64,000 nucleotides of DNA from JAQUBU01 sp036677685 (GCA_036677685.1 JAVBWA010000019.1:62001-126000); one strand, 5' to 3'. Counted from the first letter of the stretch, positions 17,917-26,747 are shown. The notes: generated from the sequence alone by a model not told the origin. Translations and numbers: made by a program.

Positions 17917-17997
17917 TGAAGTCTCTCCTCTTATCCGTGAATCACTTACGATAAACCTTCTCGTTTTGCTCGAGAGAATAAATATAAGCCTGGTATA

Positions 17998-18627
17998 CTA
18001 TTCAAACAAGTATGATTTATGAGCAGATTTCTTTTTATGATTTCGGTGTGTTTTGACTCTTGGTCGACATACTTCTTCAAAACAATGATGCATACAATAA
18101 TTGCCATAATGATCCGGCATTTTAAACGCATCGGGAATTTGATTGATAAATTGGATTGCTTGAGGCCGTGGCGGAATTATTAGACTCCGGGGATACCATG
18201 TAAATAGTATTATGGTCTTACTTATGGACCGGGAACAGGTTTTTACGGCTTCCATGAATTCGACCATAATCCTGGGCGAATGAGTTTGAAGAACAGTCAG
18301 ATTTGAGGTACAGTCACATAATTTCATATAAGTATGAAATACGTATTCAGTTTGAATAGCATGAACCGGCTGGCAAGCCTCATCCACAGAATATAATATC
18401 TCCTGCTCCAGTCTTCCCCGGATATATACTTTTTTCCCCTGGGGACTGTCAATAAATTTATACGTATCTATTAATGGTTTTACTTTTACATCTATTAGCT
18501 GATCTATATTCGGTTTATGAGCAGGGATTAGAAAACGTTCCTCGACCATGAACTGCCTTGAGCAAAGAATATCATTACTTTCCGGAAAGCTTTGAGGATT
18601 ACACAAATACTCAATTACTGCAGCCAT
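17998..18627 (-). CDS. SPOCS (DUF3794) domain protein, likely spore surface
   Basis: A 209-residue protein with one SPOCS domain at about 25-125: the entry motif FLIPAHKPNIDQLIDVKV, then KKVYIRGRLEQEILYSVD and QPVHAIQTEYVFHTYMKL. This pattern (IP-x-x-KP-x-I/ME, a V-x-G strand, a V-H-A strand) is shared by all SPOCS proteins in this window. The domain is known from SipL and from clostridial spore coat and exosporium proteins. The C-terminal ~80 residues are basic and have Cys/His (PDHYGNYCMHHCFEEVC). No signal peptide. AGGGG precedes the ATG. Confidence 0.82.
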   Translation of the reverse strand: MAAVIEYLCNPQSFPESNDILCSRQFMVEERFLIPAHKPNIDQLIDVKVKPLIDTYKFIDSPQGKKVYIRGRLEQEILYSVDEACQPVHAIQTEYVFHTYMKLCDCTSNLTVLQTHSPRIMVEFMEAVKTCSRSISKTIILFTWYPRSLIIPPRPQAIQFINQIPDAFKMPDHYGNYCMHHCFEEVCRPRVKTHRNHKKKSAHKSYLFE

Positions 18628-18806
18628 TTTCTCGCGCCCCTCATTTCTTTCGATTATTAACTCTTTTTTGGGAAGCTAATAATAATCTTAATTTCTCAAT
18701 ATTTTATGAACCAGTAGCCAAATATGTTACCAATTATAATAGCCATGTAATCACAATCAGTCTTTAACACATTACAGATAATCTAACTGCCTGCTTTCAC
18801 AATCAC

Positions 18807-18847
18807 AAAAAGACACCCGAATTTTTATACACTTCAGGTGTCTTTTA
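18807..18847 (-). terminator. Intrinsic terminator after the 18871-19485 gene
   Basis: AAAAGACACCCGAA and TTCAGGTGTCTTTT form a stem with A- and T-runs at its ends, just past the stop at 18871. It could act on either strand. Confidence 0.75.
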
Positions 18848-18870
18848 TAAATTTTTATATGCCTGTGCTA

Positions 18871-19485
18871 TTAAGCTTGTTTGTTATGCCCCAAGGGACA
18901 CATTGAATAGAATTTACAGTTTTGGCATCCCGGCCAAGAATGCTTATCATCATCGGATTGCGGGCCACACGGTGGACACGGGTTGGGTTGGGGACAAGGC
19001 GGTGGACAGGGATGCGGTGGTGGATATGGATGCGGATGATCCCCTTTTTTATGCCACCATACAAACAGGATTACGCATTTGGCAATTTCTTTAGGACCAA
19101 TTTTGCGGGCACTCAGGTATTCGATTACCACTCCGGGATTTGACAACTCGCAATGGCTCCATGTTGACGTACAGGGCAATTCCTCAAAGTCACAAAACGG
19201 AACGTTAAAATGGGCGGCATGGACCGATTGGCAGGGAACATCTGCTACGTAAATAATGGTTTGGTAAATATGTCCTCTAATCACTTGTTTCTTCCCAACC
19301 GGTGTATCTATTATATTGCACTCGTCAATAAATGGACGGGCAATAACTTCCAGTATTTGCTCAATTTCCGGTTTAACAGAAGGTATAAGCAGATTTTCGT
19401 GTATGCTTATCTGCTTATAATGGCATATTTTTTCTTTTTGTGGATAATGAGCCGGATTGCCATATTGCTCCAGAACATCTAGCAT
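18871..19485 (-). CDS. SPOCS domain protein with Pro/His/Cys-rich tail
   Basis: About 204 residues. The SPOCS domain covers about 25-130 (LLIPSVKPEIEQILEVIARP; KKQVIRGHIYQTIIYVAD; QSVHAAHFNVPFCDF). A tail of about 60 residues follows, with alternating Pro, His, Tyr and Cys (HPHPYPPPHPCPPPCPQPNP), then DDDKHSWPGCQNCKFYSMCP. That tail looks disordered and could bind metal or form disulfide or other cross-links in the spore surface. I chose the ATG at 19485 with AAGGATGG before it, not an ATG 9 bases upstream that overlaps the ribosome site. Neighbour of six other small SPOCS genes. Confidence 0.82.
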   Translation of the reverse strand: MLDVLEQYGNPAHYPQKEKICHYKQISIHENLLIPSVKPEIEQILEVIARPFIDECNIIDTPVGKKQVIRGHIYQTIIYVADVPCQSVHAAHFNVPFCDFEELPCTSTWSHCELSNPGVVIEYLSARKIGPKEIAKCVILFVWWHKKGDHPHPYPPPHPCPPPCPQPNPCPPCGPQSDDDKHSWPGCQNCKFYSMCPLGHNKQA

Positions 19486-19825
19486 TATATCCATCCTTTC
19501 TAAGGAGATTTGTTTTATTAAAATGGATTCCGGTTTGTCAGTATTTTACTCTGGAAATGTTTAGCCTCTTATCCCACCATATTCAATACTCCCATTATAT
19601 GTTCACCCCGCCGGCCCGCCATATCTGTAAAATGATTCCTTGGGACATGTCTGGTTCAAATGCATTATGATTAACAATGCATATACTTAGTAACCGTTTC
19701 CAATATTGATAATTTTAATTTTTTGAACCATTTTATGTATTTATAAATATTATGTTGCAAGGAGATATGATTTGTAAAAAAATCAAATACTCTAAAATCT
19801 ATTTTACTTATAAGGAGGTAAAAAA
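19486..19825. other. Divergent intergenic region between two SPOCS operons
   Basis: About 340 bp of AT-rich sequence separates leftward and rightward SPOCS genes and must hold both promoters. A partly symmetrical AATGCATTATGATTAACAAT-GCAT stretch lies at about 19658-19682. I could not assign a sigma-E or sigma-K promoter with confidence and see no gene here. Confidence 0.4.
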
Positions 19826-20317
19826 ATGGCGGTTATGCAGTCCAGTGTGGTTGAGCTCTGTCCTGCTTATCCTGACAGACCGGCCAAATATTTCAAAGAA
19901 GTTTTCGTTTCATGCTGCTGCGAAATTCCTGCGCAAAAACCAGATGCAGAAATAATCGTAAACGTGGATCGGAAAATAGAACTGTTAGATGTGCAAACAG
20001 TTACCGTTACCCTTCCGGGAGATCCGGTTATTGACCAGCCCAATCCGGGCAACAAGATTTTTGCCGCCGGCAATATCTACCTGGGAATCCAGTATTCAGC
20101 CTTGAGCGACACCCAGAAAGTACACTATTTCCGCTGCCAGGTTCCCTTTGAAGACATTATTCTTAATGACTGCGGTTTGCTTATCGATCCAACGGATACA
20201 ATCTTTACCAACGGCTATGTAGTTCATGTATGCGTGGAAAAAATGCTGCAGCAGCTTCGTGATAAAAGAACCGTATGTTTTGAACTATTGCTGCTGCTCT
20301 GGGTTCAAGAGATTTAA
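19826..20317 (+). CDS. SPOCS domain protein (long type)
   Basis: A 163-residue single-domain SPOCS protein: VELCPAYPDRPAKYFKEVFV at the start, then CCCEIPAQKPDAEIIVNVD, FAAGNIYLGIQYSALSD and KVHYFRCQVPFEDIIL, ending in a hydrophobic VCFELLLLLWVQEI. It belongs to the long type with an N-terminal Cys-Pro segment. Cys-Cys-Cys in the first strand could support disulfide cross-linking. First of a rightward series of six SPOCS genes; AAGGAGGT is 7 bases before the ATG. A spore coat or exosporium role is inferred from the domain. Confidence 0.83.
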   Translation: MAVMQSSVVELCPAYPDRPAKYFKEVFVSCCCEIPAQKPDAEIIVNVDRKIELLDVQTVTVTLPGDPVIDQPNPGNKIFAAGNIYLGIQYSALSDTQKVHYFRCQVPFEDIILNDCGLLIDPTDTIFTNGYVVHVCVEKMLQQLRDKRTVCFELLLLLWVQEI

Positions 20318-20350
20318 GGAAAATAATTTATCGAAAAGGAGGTAAAGTCC

Positions 20351-20860
20351 GTGGCTTGTCTTAATGATGCCGTGAGTCTGGCAGAGGAATTGTGCCCCCC
20401 CAATAACAGCGAATTAAACCGTTTTACAGAAGTAATCGTATGTGAAACCCTGGTTATTCCGCCGCAAAAACCTGATAAGGAACTGATAACCAATGTTATT
20501 AAAAATTTTGTAGTCACTGATATAGAAGAAATAACCGTTGACCTGGGTGACAATCTGGTTCATAAAAAAGTGGCTGTCACCGGTGACATCCTCTTGGGTA
20601 TAGAATATTCCGCCCTGACTGAAGAACAGGAGGTCCATTTTGCCCAGTTCAGTATTCCCTTCCAGGGAATTGTCGGCTACCGGCCCTGCGTATCCGACCC
20701 CGCTGACCCCGCTTACAACCGGGGACTCAATGGAGCGGCCTTTGATATAGAGGATTATAATGTTTTTGTTTGCCTTGAACATGAACAATACCACCAGCTC
20801 AGCCCCCGCGAAATCAAGGCTGTTGTTGTACTGCTCATCTGGCTGCAGTTAAAACCGTAA
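20351..20860 (+). CDS. SPOCS domain protein (long type)
   Basis: A 169-residue paralogue of the preceding gene: SLAEELCPPNNSELNRFTEV, then LVIPPQKPDKELITNVIKNF, KKVAVTGDILLGIEYSALTE, QEVHFAQFSIPFQGIVG, and the closing AVVVLLIWLQLKP. Starts with GTG preceded by AAAGGAGGT. It is followed 28 bp later by a short-type SPOCS gene; the same long-short pairing recurs at 21.5-22.4 kb, suggesting a duplicated two-gene unit. Confidence 0.83.
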   Translation: MACLNDAVSLAEELCPPNNSELNRFTEVIVCETLVIPPQKPDKELITNVIKNFVVTDIEEITVDLGDNLVHKKVAVTGDILLGIEYSALTEEQEVHFAQFSIPFQGIVGYRPCVSDPADPAYNRGLNGAAFDIEDYNVFVCLEHEQYHQLSPREIKAVVVLLIWLQLKP

Positions 20861-20888
20861 GTGAGTTTTTAATTAAGGAGGGAAAAAC

Positions 20889-21305
20889 ATGGCAACATTT
20901 ACGGGAGTCTTCACTGAGGTTCCCATCGATAGTAAGTTAATCATTCCGCCCCAGAAACCTGATATTGAGTGTATTCTGGATACTATTGTCGATGTGGAAA
21001 TCACCAAACAGGAAGTAATCGACACCCCCTTGCTTTATCCGGAAGATCCGACTCTGCCATTGCGCAAGGTTATTGTTACCGGAATAGTTCATATCAAGGT
21101 TAAATACTCGGCACTGGTACCTGACCAGCAGGTTCACCTGGCCCATTTTGATATACCCTTCTGCACCCTGATTGAGTGGCCGGATGGTCCCCCCCAGGGT
21201 ACGCCCATTTCAGTGCTTCCCATTATTGAAAAGCAGATTTTTATAGCTGAAGACACGCGCCGGATTTTCAAAGCTATTCTTCTGCTGTTGGAAGTGTTTC
21301 GTTGA
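20889..21305 (+). CDS. SPOCS domain protein (short type)
   Basis: A 138-residue protein that is almost only a SPOCS domain: VPIDSKLIIPPQKPDIECIL, LRKVIVTGIVHIKVKYSALV, QQVHLAHFDIPFCTLIEWPD. It lacks the Cys-Pro N-terminus of the long type. It is closely related to the protein at 22002-22439 (shared DQQVH, TLIEWPDGPP and GTPI segments). AAGGAGGG precedes the ATG. A repeat copy (R5) and a hairpin follow it. Confidence 0.83.
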   Translation: MATFTGVFTEVPIDSKLIIPPQKPDIECILDTIVDVEITKQEVIDTPLLYPEDPTLPLRKVIVTGIVHIKVKYSALVPDQQVHLAHFDIPFCTLIEWPDGPPQGTPISVLPIIEKQIFIAEDTRRIFKAILLLLEVFR

Positions 21306-21358
21306 GAAAAAGGGGTTAAGCAGATTAATTGAATTGTTTAAAAAGTTTCTGGATTATT

Positions 21359-21428
21359 TTAAGCATAAGAAGAAACTGCGGAGCAGTTTCAATACACCGC
21401 TGCAACGAGGCAACGCCTTGTTATATAA
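21359..21428 (+). repeat. Dispersed structured repeat, copy R5 (internally deleted form)
   Basis: Keeps AAGCATAAGAAGAAACTGCG, the hairpin arm GCAGTTTC and CCGCTGCAACGAGGC, then jumps directly to GCCTTGTTATATA. The middle module is missing, but the outer stem AACGAGGC-AAC-GCCTTGTT is kept as a plain hairpin. Confidence 0.85.
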
Positions 21429-21433
21429 ACGAT

Positions 21434-21460
21434 AGGGGATTTCTAGTCAGGAAATCCCCT
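21434..21460 (+). terminator. Hairpin between SPOCS gene pairs
   Basis: AGGGGATTTC and GAAATCCCCT form a perfect 10-bp stem with a 7-base loop. Only TTAATTA follows, so termination strength is uncertain. Confidence 0.5.
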
Positions 21461-21490
21461 TAATTACTAGAACCAAGGTAGGTGAAAAAT

Positions 21491-21985
21491 ATGTCCAGGT
21501 TCTGTCAAGATAATAATAAAACATGTCTGCCATCAGCCCTAAATGCTATTGAACTTTGTCCAACTTCGCAAAACATGGTGGCCTACAGCCTGCAGATTAT
21601 GTTAAACGGGCTGCTTGAAATACCTGTGGTTAAACCGCCCATTGAACGGATTTTCAATAGTGTTCATGAAATAAGCATCAGCAAATATACCAGCATAATG
21701 GTAAAAAAACCACCCGGCCAGAAAGTCCTGGTGGCAGGCGAAATTATGGTGGGCATTGAGTACATTGCCAATGTTCCGGATCAAAAAATTCATTTTGTAC
21801 ATTGGGACCTCCCGTTCCAAGCTCTGATTAAAAATACCGATGGTTCATTTTTAAGCCTGGACTTTGATATAACTCAGTATAATGTTCACGTATGTGTTGA
21901 GTACGAGGATTACAGCCAGCTAAATGAAACAACCATCGTTTATGATGTAGTGCTTCTCACATGGCTCCAGCAGAACAACCTTTAG
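21491..21985 (+). CDS. SPOCS domain protein (long type)
   Basis: About 164 residues, long type: CLPSALNAIELCPTSQNMVA, LLEIPVVKPPIERIFNSVHE, QKVLVAGEIMVGIEYIANVP, QKIHFVHWDLPFQALI, ending YDVVLLTWLQQNNL. I chose the ATG at 21491, 9 bases after GGTAGGTG, over a GTG at 21482 inside that site. Forms a long-short pair with the next gene and is probably a duplicate of the 20351/20889 pair. Confidence 0.82.
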   Translation: MSRFCQDNNKTCLPSALNAIELCPTSQNMVAYSLQIMLNGLLEIPVVKPPIERIFNSVHEISISKYTSIMVKKPPGQKVLVAGEIMVGIEYIANVPDQKIHFVHWDLPFQALIKNTDGSFLSLDFDITQYNVHVCVEYEDYSQLNETTIVYDVVLLTWLQQNNL

Positions 21986-22001
21986 GTCAGGAGGGATTCT
22001 T

Positions 22002-22439
22002 ATGAGTAATGGTTCAGTTTCTACTGAAATCGTAATAAACCACCATCTGGTAATCCCTGACAACAAGCCGTCCATGGAGCGCCTGCTGGAGTATAGAATT
22101 GAATATGAAATAAGCAAAGCAGAAGTAATAAGCACTAAACTGGTTACAGATGATGATCCGCCGCTGCCGATAAGAAAGGTTATCGTGGATGGAATTGCCC
22201 ATATTGTCATAAAGTACGTTGCTCTGGTCAATGACCAGCAGGTTCATGGGGCGCACTTTGACGAACCCTTTTCCACCCTGATTGAGTGGCCCGACGGTCC
22301 GCCACCGGGGACACCAATATGTGTGGAAATAACAGAGGAACACGTGCAAATCCACATGCTGGATGAGCGGCGTCTTTCTAAGGTTATTGTGATTCAGCTT
22401 GATATAACTATAAATGAATCTGAAACGGGGGGAGGTTAG
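22002..22439 (+). CDS. SPOCS domain protein (short type)
   Basis: A 145-residue short-type SPOCS protein: HHLVIPDNKPSMERLLEYRI, IRKVIVDGIAHIVIKYVALV, DQQVHGAHFDEPFSTLIEWP. Its closest local relative is the 20889-21305 product. AGGAGGG precedes the ATG, and it ends 3 bp before the giant SPOCS-fusion gene, so the two are surely cotranscribed. Confidence 0.83.
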   Translation: MSNGSVSTEIVINHHLVIPDNKPSMERLLEYRIEYEISKAEVISTKLVTDDDPPLPIRKVIVDGIAHIVIKYVALVNDQQVHGAHFDEPFSTLIEWPDGPPPGTPICVEITEEHVQIHMLDERRLSKVIVIQLDITINESETGGG

Positions 22440-22442
22440 AAA

Positions 22443-25400
22443 ATGGCAATTGAAAGTTTTGCCATAGGCACATTAATTATCCCTATGGATACCGCTTATC
22501 AAAACCTGGCCACCGGTGCCAAGCCCAACGGTATGATCACTGCCTATGGTCTGGTGTATCATCTTATGGAGAACAGCATCCCGGTCAAATGGGCTATCCT
22601 GCCCAATAAAGCTACCATTGATACTGCTGATTTCACAGCTTCCGCCCAGGATATCCAAACCCTTGCCACTATCACCAACCATGGTTATTCCGGGGGGCCG
22701 TTCATCATTGATTCAGCATATGCGGCTACAGCTCTGCCCCTTATAACCTCCTGGCAGTCAACTCACTCGGTTACCGTCCACCGGGCTACCGCTGCTTTCT
22801 CAGCGCCGATTGCCATGACTTTAAACCGGGCTCCCCGTATTTCCATAGAAGATCAGAACAATCAGATCATGAGAGGCTACCTGAATGATGCCGACATCCC
22901 CGATTCCAACGGAGTACCCTGGACTGCTTCCTCTCCTGGTGTTCTGGATCATACTGAAATTGCCAACTACGGATTCTTTACAAGTGCCACCGACCCCTGT
23001 AAAAAACTTAAGTATGATATCTTCCTTTCCCCCCATACCAGTGATGGCGACTGGTCGGGAAGCAATCCCACCGAGGTAGCCGCCCGTGACGCACTGGATA
23101 CTTTCTTGCGGGTTGGCGGCATGATGCACGCCACCTGCCACTCTATCGGCAGCATAGAAAATATCGTCGGGCCTTTTATAACCACAGCAGGTTTCCCATC
23201 TTTTCCCAACGATGGTACTACCGGTACTTTCACAGTGGATGAGCCAGATTTTCCATCCGCTCAGGGAGTTTCAACCCCTAGTCCCCAGAGCCTCCCCGGA
23301 GGGTCGGAACAGACCTGGCTGCACACCTCGGTAACTTACAGGCCTTCAGCCCGGGAACTGGCCCATTTCATTGAAAACAGCCTTCAGTATGACTTCATGG
23401 CTGCCGGGTCGTATAAAGGGGGAACCGGGGCAGGAAAAATCGTCTATGAAGGCGGGCATGAATACAAGTATGATATGAGTAAACCTTATACGGATTCCGG
23501 CAATACGGATATGCTTTACCTGCGTTATGTCCTGGATTCTGTGCTTTTTTCCGTAGGCAAGCCACGTATAACGCTCATCCCTGTCCCTCAGAACATTCCT
23601 GCCGGTTCTGCCACTACAGTTACTTTCACCTTGGTAAACGAAGGTGGAAGTAATGCTGCCGGCGCAACTGCGAGTATTACTCTGGCTCCCTGGGCTATAT
23701 ACAATGTGGGAAGCGCATCTATTCCACCAACAAGTATTGTAGGGCAGACCCTGAACTGGAACGCAGCGGCCCTGACCGGGAATACCGGGCCGGGAACTAT
23801 TTTAACCTTTACAGCTCAAGTAACCCCGCCAGCCAGTGGCGTTCAGAGTGCTGCCACTTATAATTTTGCCTGGGGCGATGAATTTAATGAAAGTTATGGC
23901 CTGGCATACTGTGCTTCAATTAACGCAACCCCCGGAGCTGCTCCTTTTGTATTAAAAACTCCCTTGAATCAAACTGCGCATCCTAACGCCAATATCACCT
24001 GGACTATTACAGGTGGAAATAACGGCACCCTGGCTCTGCAAAACGTGGTGGTAACCGATACTCTTCCAACAGGTTTGACTTATGTCTCCGCTGTACCGGT
24101 TCCATCATCAATTGTCGGCAATATTATCACCTGGAATTTGCCGAATATTCCGCCATTGACTCCGATTGGCTTTACTATTACGCTTACTGCTAAGGCTCCG
24201 CCGGCTACTACAGCTACCTACACCAATCCTGTTACCCTGACCGGTACGGATACCAGCCCGGCTTCCTACAGTGTAAGCGCGAGTGCCCAGGTGCAGGTGG
24301 TCAACCGCCCGCCTACCATTACCGTAACCAACCCCAATGGCGGAGAGATCATATGCAACGGAACTACCATCACCTGGACCGCTTCTGATCCTGATGGAGA
24401 CCCGCTCACCTATACCGTACAATACTCAGGGAACGGAGGCAGTACATGGACTACTCTGGCAAGCGGGATCAGCACTACATCGTATTTATGGAATACCGCT
24501 GCATTGCCCAGCGGCAGCAACTATCTGGTCAAAGTTATTGCCACTGATGGTGAACTCAGTGCGGAAGATGTTTCCGACGGGCCATTTACCATTGACAATA
24601 CTCCTCCAATGGTATATTGGGTATCTCCCGATGACGGGGATCTGTTAAGCACTACTCCGGTCACCCTGCAGGCTTTTGCTTCGGATAATGTAGCTGTTGC
24701 GAATGTTGAGTTTTTTTACTCCACCGACGGAATTATATTTACCAGTATAGGCATCGACAGCACACCTGGCCCGGGAAATATTTACAGTGTTAACTGGGAG
24801 CTGACCGGCCTTGCTCAGGGAACCTATATCCTACGGGCAGAAGCCACAGATGATCCTTGCGGGAAAACCGCCATTGACGATATTGAAGTACTGGTTAACC
24901 TGCCTCCGGAAGTAAATATTACCAATCCCCTCCCTGGAGATCTGGTCTGCCCGCCGGGCACCACTATAACATGGGTTGGAGTCAGCCCGGATATGGCTCC
25001 TTTGACTTATGATGTCTACTATTCCAAGGGGGGAATTTCCTATACTCTGCTGGCGTCTGATCTGACCGCCAGTTCTTTCGTATGGAATACCGCCGTTTTA
25101 GCCAGCGGCAGCGATTATTATGTTAAGGTGGTTGCTTCTGACGGTATCGCTACAGCAGAAGATATCAGCGGTCCCTTTACGATTGATAACACACCGCCTA
25201 CTGTACTGCTGACTGCTCCCGCCAATGGCAGCATTTTATCCGCTCCAACAACTGTTGTAAGCGCTACGGCTACAGACAATGTTGGTGTAACCCAGGTAGT
25301 TTTTGAATATTCACCTGATGGAATAACTTATTTTTTAATCGGGACTGAAACTGTACCTGTCGGTACAACTTACAGTACAGTATGGAATACCGGAATTCTC

Positions 25401-26738
25401 CCCAGCGGGGAATATAAGCTAAGGGCTACCGCCTATGATAGTTGCGGTAATAATGCCGCATCTCAAATTGATGTAATCGTAGACCGTCCTCCCCAAGTTA
25501 CCATTACCAACCCAGAAGCAGGAGATATAGTCTGCCCGCCAGGCACTACCATTACCTGGGTAGCAACAGACCCGGACCTTGATCCCCTTACCTATACGGT
25601 ATATTACTCCCCCAGCGGACCGGGTGGTTGGATTTTACTGGCATCCGGACTAACAACTCCTTCTTTCAACTGGGATACTACCGCATTGTCCAGCAGCAAT
25701 AGTTATTATGTCAGAGTAGTGGCTTCTGACGGTTATCTTACGGCGGAAGATGTCAGTGGTCCTTTTACAATAGACAACACTCCGCCGGTGGTGCAGTTTA
25801 TCTCTCCCGCTAGTGGCAGCTATATTAGCGGTACTGTTACTGTTAGTGCTACAGCAACCGATAATGTTGGAGTTCTTGGAGTAACCTTTGAGTACTCAAG
25901 TGACGGAATTAATTATTTCCTCATCGGCACGGTCACAACCCCGATAGGCACTACCTATGCATTACCCTGGAACACACTTACCGTAGCAGACGGAGCCTAT
26001 ACCCTCAGGGCAACCGCCATAGACGGGTGCAGCAATCAGAGTCAGGTTACCAGGAATGTGATAGTGGATAATACTCCGCCAACCGTGGAAATTGTATCCC
26101 CACCGGATGGATCGACAGTCTATGACCTGGTGAATTTGATTTTTAATGCTGCGGATAATGAGTGCCTTAGCAAAGTGGATGTATATATTGACGGTGTACT
26201 GGTTTATACCGACCAGGTAGGAGGAGGCCTGAGTACAGACTTTATCTACGAGTGGGATACTACCGCCTATGATGAAGGTCCTCACGTAGTAACTGCAGTC
26301 GCCACCGATTGCGCCGGTTTAACTGCGCAAACCCAGCACACTTATATTGTGGATAATCTGCCCGATTGTTTTACCCAGATACTGGTTGACGGCTATTTGA
26401 CAATTCCTCCCCAAAAACCGGATGCTGAGTATATTATCTCCTTCGATTTGACCTGGACGGTTAACGATATCAAAGCCTTTAATACTATTAATGGCACCAA
26501 GATAATTGTTGCCGGATTTCTCGATATAGGGGTTACCTATAGCGCAACTGATACAGAACAAACTGAGCATTATGCCGGTTTTTCCCTGCCCTTCGCAGGG
26601 ATGATGCTCTGCCCCGAAATTTCAGTGAATGACTGTCTATGCCCGGTAATACTGGTTGAACACGAGCAACACCATCTGATAAACCCACGCACTATTAAAA
26701 AGGACATTGTTCTCTTTATAGGGGTCAGAGTCTGCTAA
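22443..26738 (+). CDS. Giant multidomain protein: amidotransferase-like domain, DUF11, Ig-like repeats, C-terminal SPOCS
   Basis: A 1431-residue protein without a signal peptide. Residues ~1-365 are a globular domain (GTLIIPMDTAYQN; MITAYGLVYHLMENSIPVKW; GGMMHATCHSIGSIENI) that may have a class I glutamine-amidotransferase-like fold; this is inference. A CARDB/DUF11-like pair follows (~373-490, ~501-615), then three ~195-residue units (~620-1207), each two Ig-like modules starting PP-x-V-x-ITNP and FTIDNTPP, plus an extra half unit. Residues ~1309-1431 are a SPOCS domain (YLTIPPQKPDAEYIISFDLT). The SPOCS domain and neighbours suggest it is anchored in the spore surface by its C-terminus, with the Ig stalk extending outward. 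GGGGGGAGG precedes the ATG. Confidence 0.82.
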   Translation: MAIESFAIGTLIIPMDTAYQNLATGAKPNGMITAYGLVYHLMENSIPVKWAILPNKATIDTADFTASAQDIQTLATITNHGYSGGPFIIDSAYAATALPLITSWQSTHSVTVHRATAAFSAPIAMTLNRAPRISIEDQNNQIMRGYLNDADIPDSNGVPWTASSPGVLDHTEIANYGFFTSATDPCKKLKYDIFLSPHTSDGDWSGSNPTEVAARDALDTFLRVGGMMHATCHSIGSIENIVGPFITTAGFPSFPNDGTTGTFTVDEPDFPSAQGVSTPSPQSLPGGSEQTWLHTSVTYRPSARELAHFIENSLQYDFMAAGSYKGGTGAGKIVYEGGHEYKYDMSKPYTDSGNTDMLYLRYVLDSVLFSVGKPRITLIPVPQNIPAGSATTVTFTLVNEGGSNAAGATASITLAPWAIYNVGSASIPPTSIVGQTLNWNAAALTGNTGPGTILTFTAQVTPPASGVQSAATYNFAWGDEFNESYGLAYCASINATPGAAPFVLKTPLNQTAHPNANITWTITGGNNGTLALQNVVVTDTLPTGLTYVSAVPVPSSIVGNIITWNLPNIPPLTPIGFTITLTAKAPPATTATYTNPVTLTGTDTSPASYSVSASAQVQVVNRPPTITVTNPNGGEIICNGTTITWTASDPDGDPLTYTVQYSGNGGSTWTTLASGISTTSYLWNTAALPSGSNYLVKVIATDGELSAEDVSDGPFTIDNTPPMVYWVSPDDGDLLSTTPVTLQAFASDNVAVANVEFFYSTDGIIFTSIGIDSTPGPGNIYSVNWELTGLAQGTYILRAEATDDPCGKTAIDDIEVLVNLPPEVNITNPLPGDLVCPPGTTITWVGVSPDMAPLTYDVYYSKGGISYTLLASDLTASSFVWNTAVLASGSDYYVKVVASDGIATAEDISGPFTIDNTPPTVLLTAPANGSILSAPTTVVSATATDNVGVTQVVFEYSPDGITYFLIGTETVPVGTTYSTVWNTGILPSGEYKLRATAYDSCGNNAASQIDVIVDRPPQVTITNPEAGDIVCPPGTTITWVATDPDLDPLTYTVYYSPSGPGGWILLASGLTTPSFNWDTTALSSSNSYYVRVVASDGYLTAEDVSGPFTIDNTPPVVQFISPASGSYISGTVTVSATATDNVGVLGVTFEYSSDGINYFLIGTVTTPIGTTYALPWNTLTVADGAYTLRATAIDGCSNQSQVTRNVIVDNTPPTVEIVSPPDGSTVYDLVNLIFNAADNECLSKVDVYIDGVLVYTDQVGGGLSTDFIYEWDTTAYDEGPHVVTAVATDCAGLTAQTQHTYIVDNLPDCFTQILVDGYLTIPPQKPDAEYIISFDLTWTVNDIKAFNTINGTKIIVAGFLDIGVTYSATDTEQTEHYAGFSLPFAGMMLCPEISVNDCLCPVILVEHEQHHLINPRTIKKDIVLFIGVRVC
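24305..26066 (+). repeat. Three in-frame ~585-bp repeat units inside the giant gene
   Basis: Units begin near 24305, 24900 and 25484, each encoding about 195 residues with the recurring PGTTITW, FTIDNTPP and ATDN segments. They are diverged, not identical, so this is old protein-domain duplication. Confidence 0.7.
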
Positions 26739-26747
26739 GAAGTAAAT

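Noticed and set aside
17940..17997. Terminator after the SPOCS gene at 17998
   Set aside because: Only a weak CTCG/CGAG stem without a T-run is visible, so I did not list it.
24108..24422. Antisense frames inside the giant SPOCS-fusion gene
   Set aside because: They arise from the biased, repetitive Thr/Pro/Gly codons of the Ig-like modules and have no start signals.
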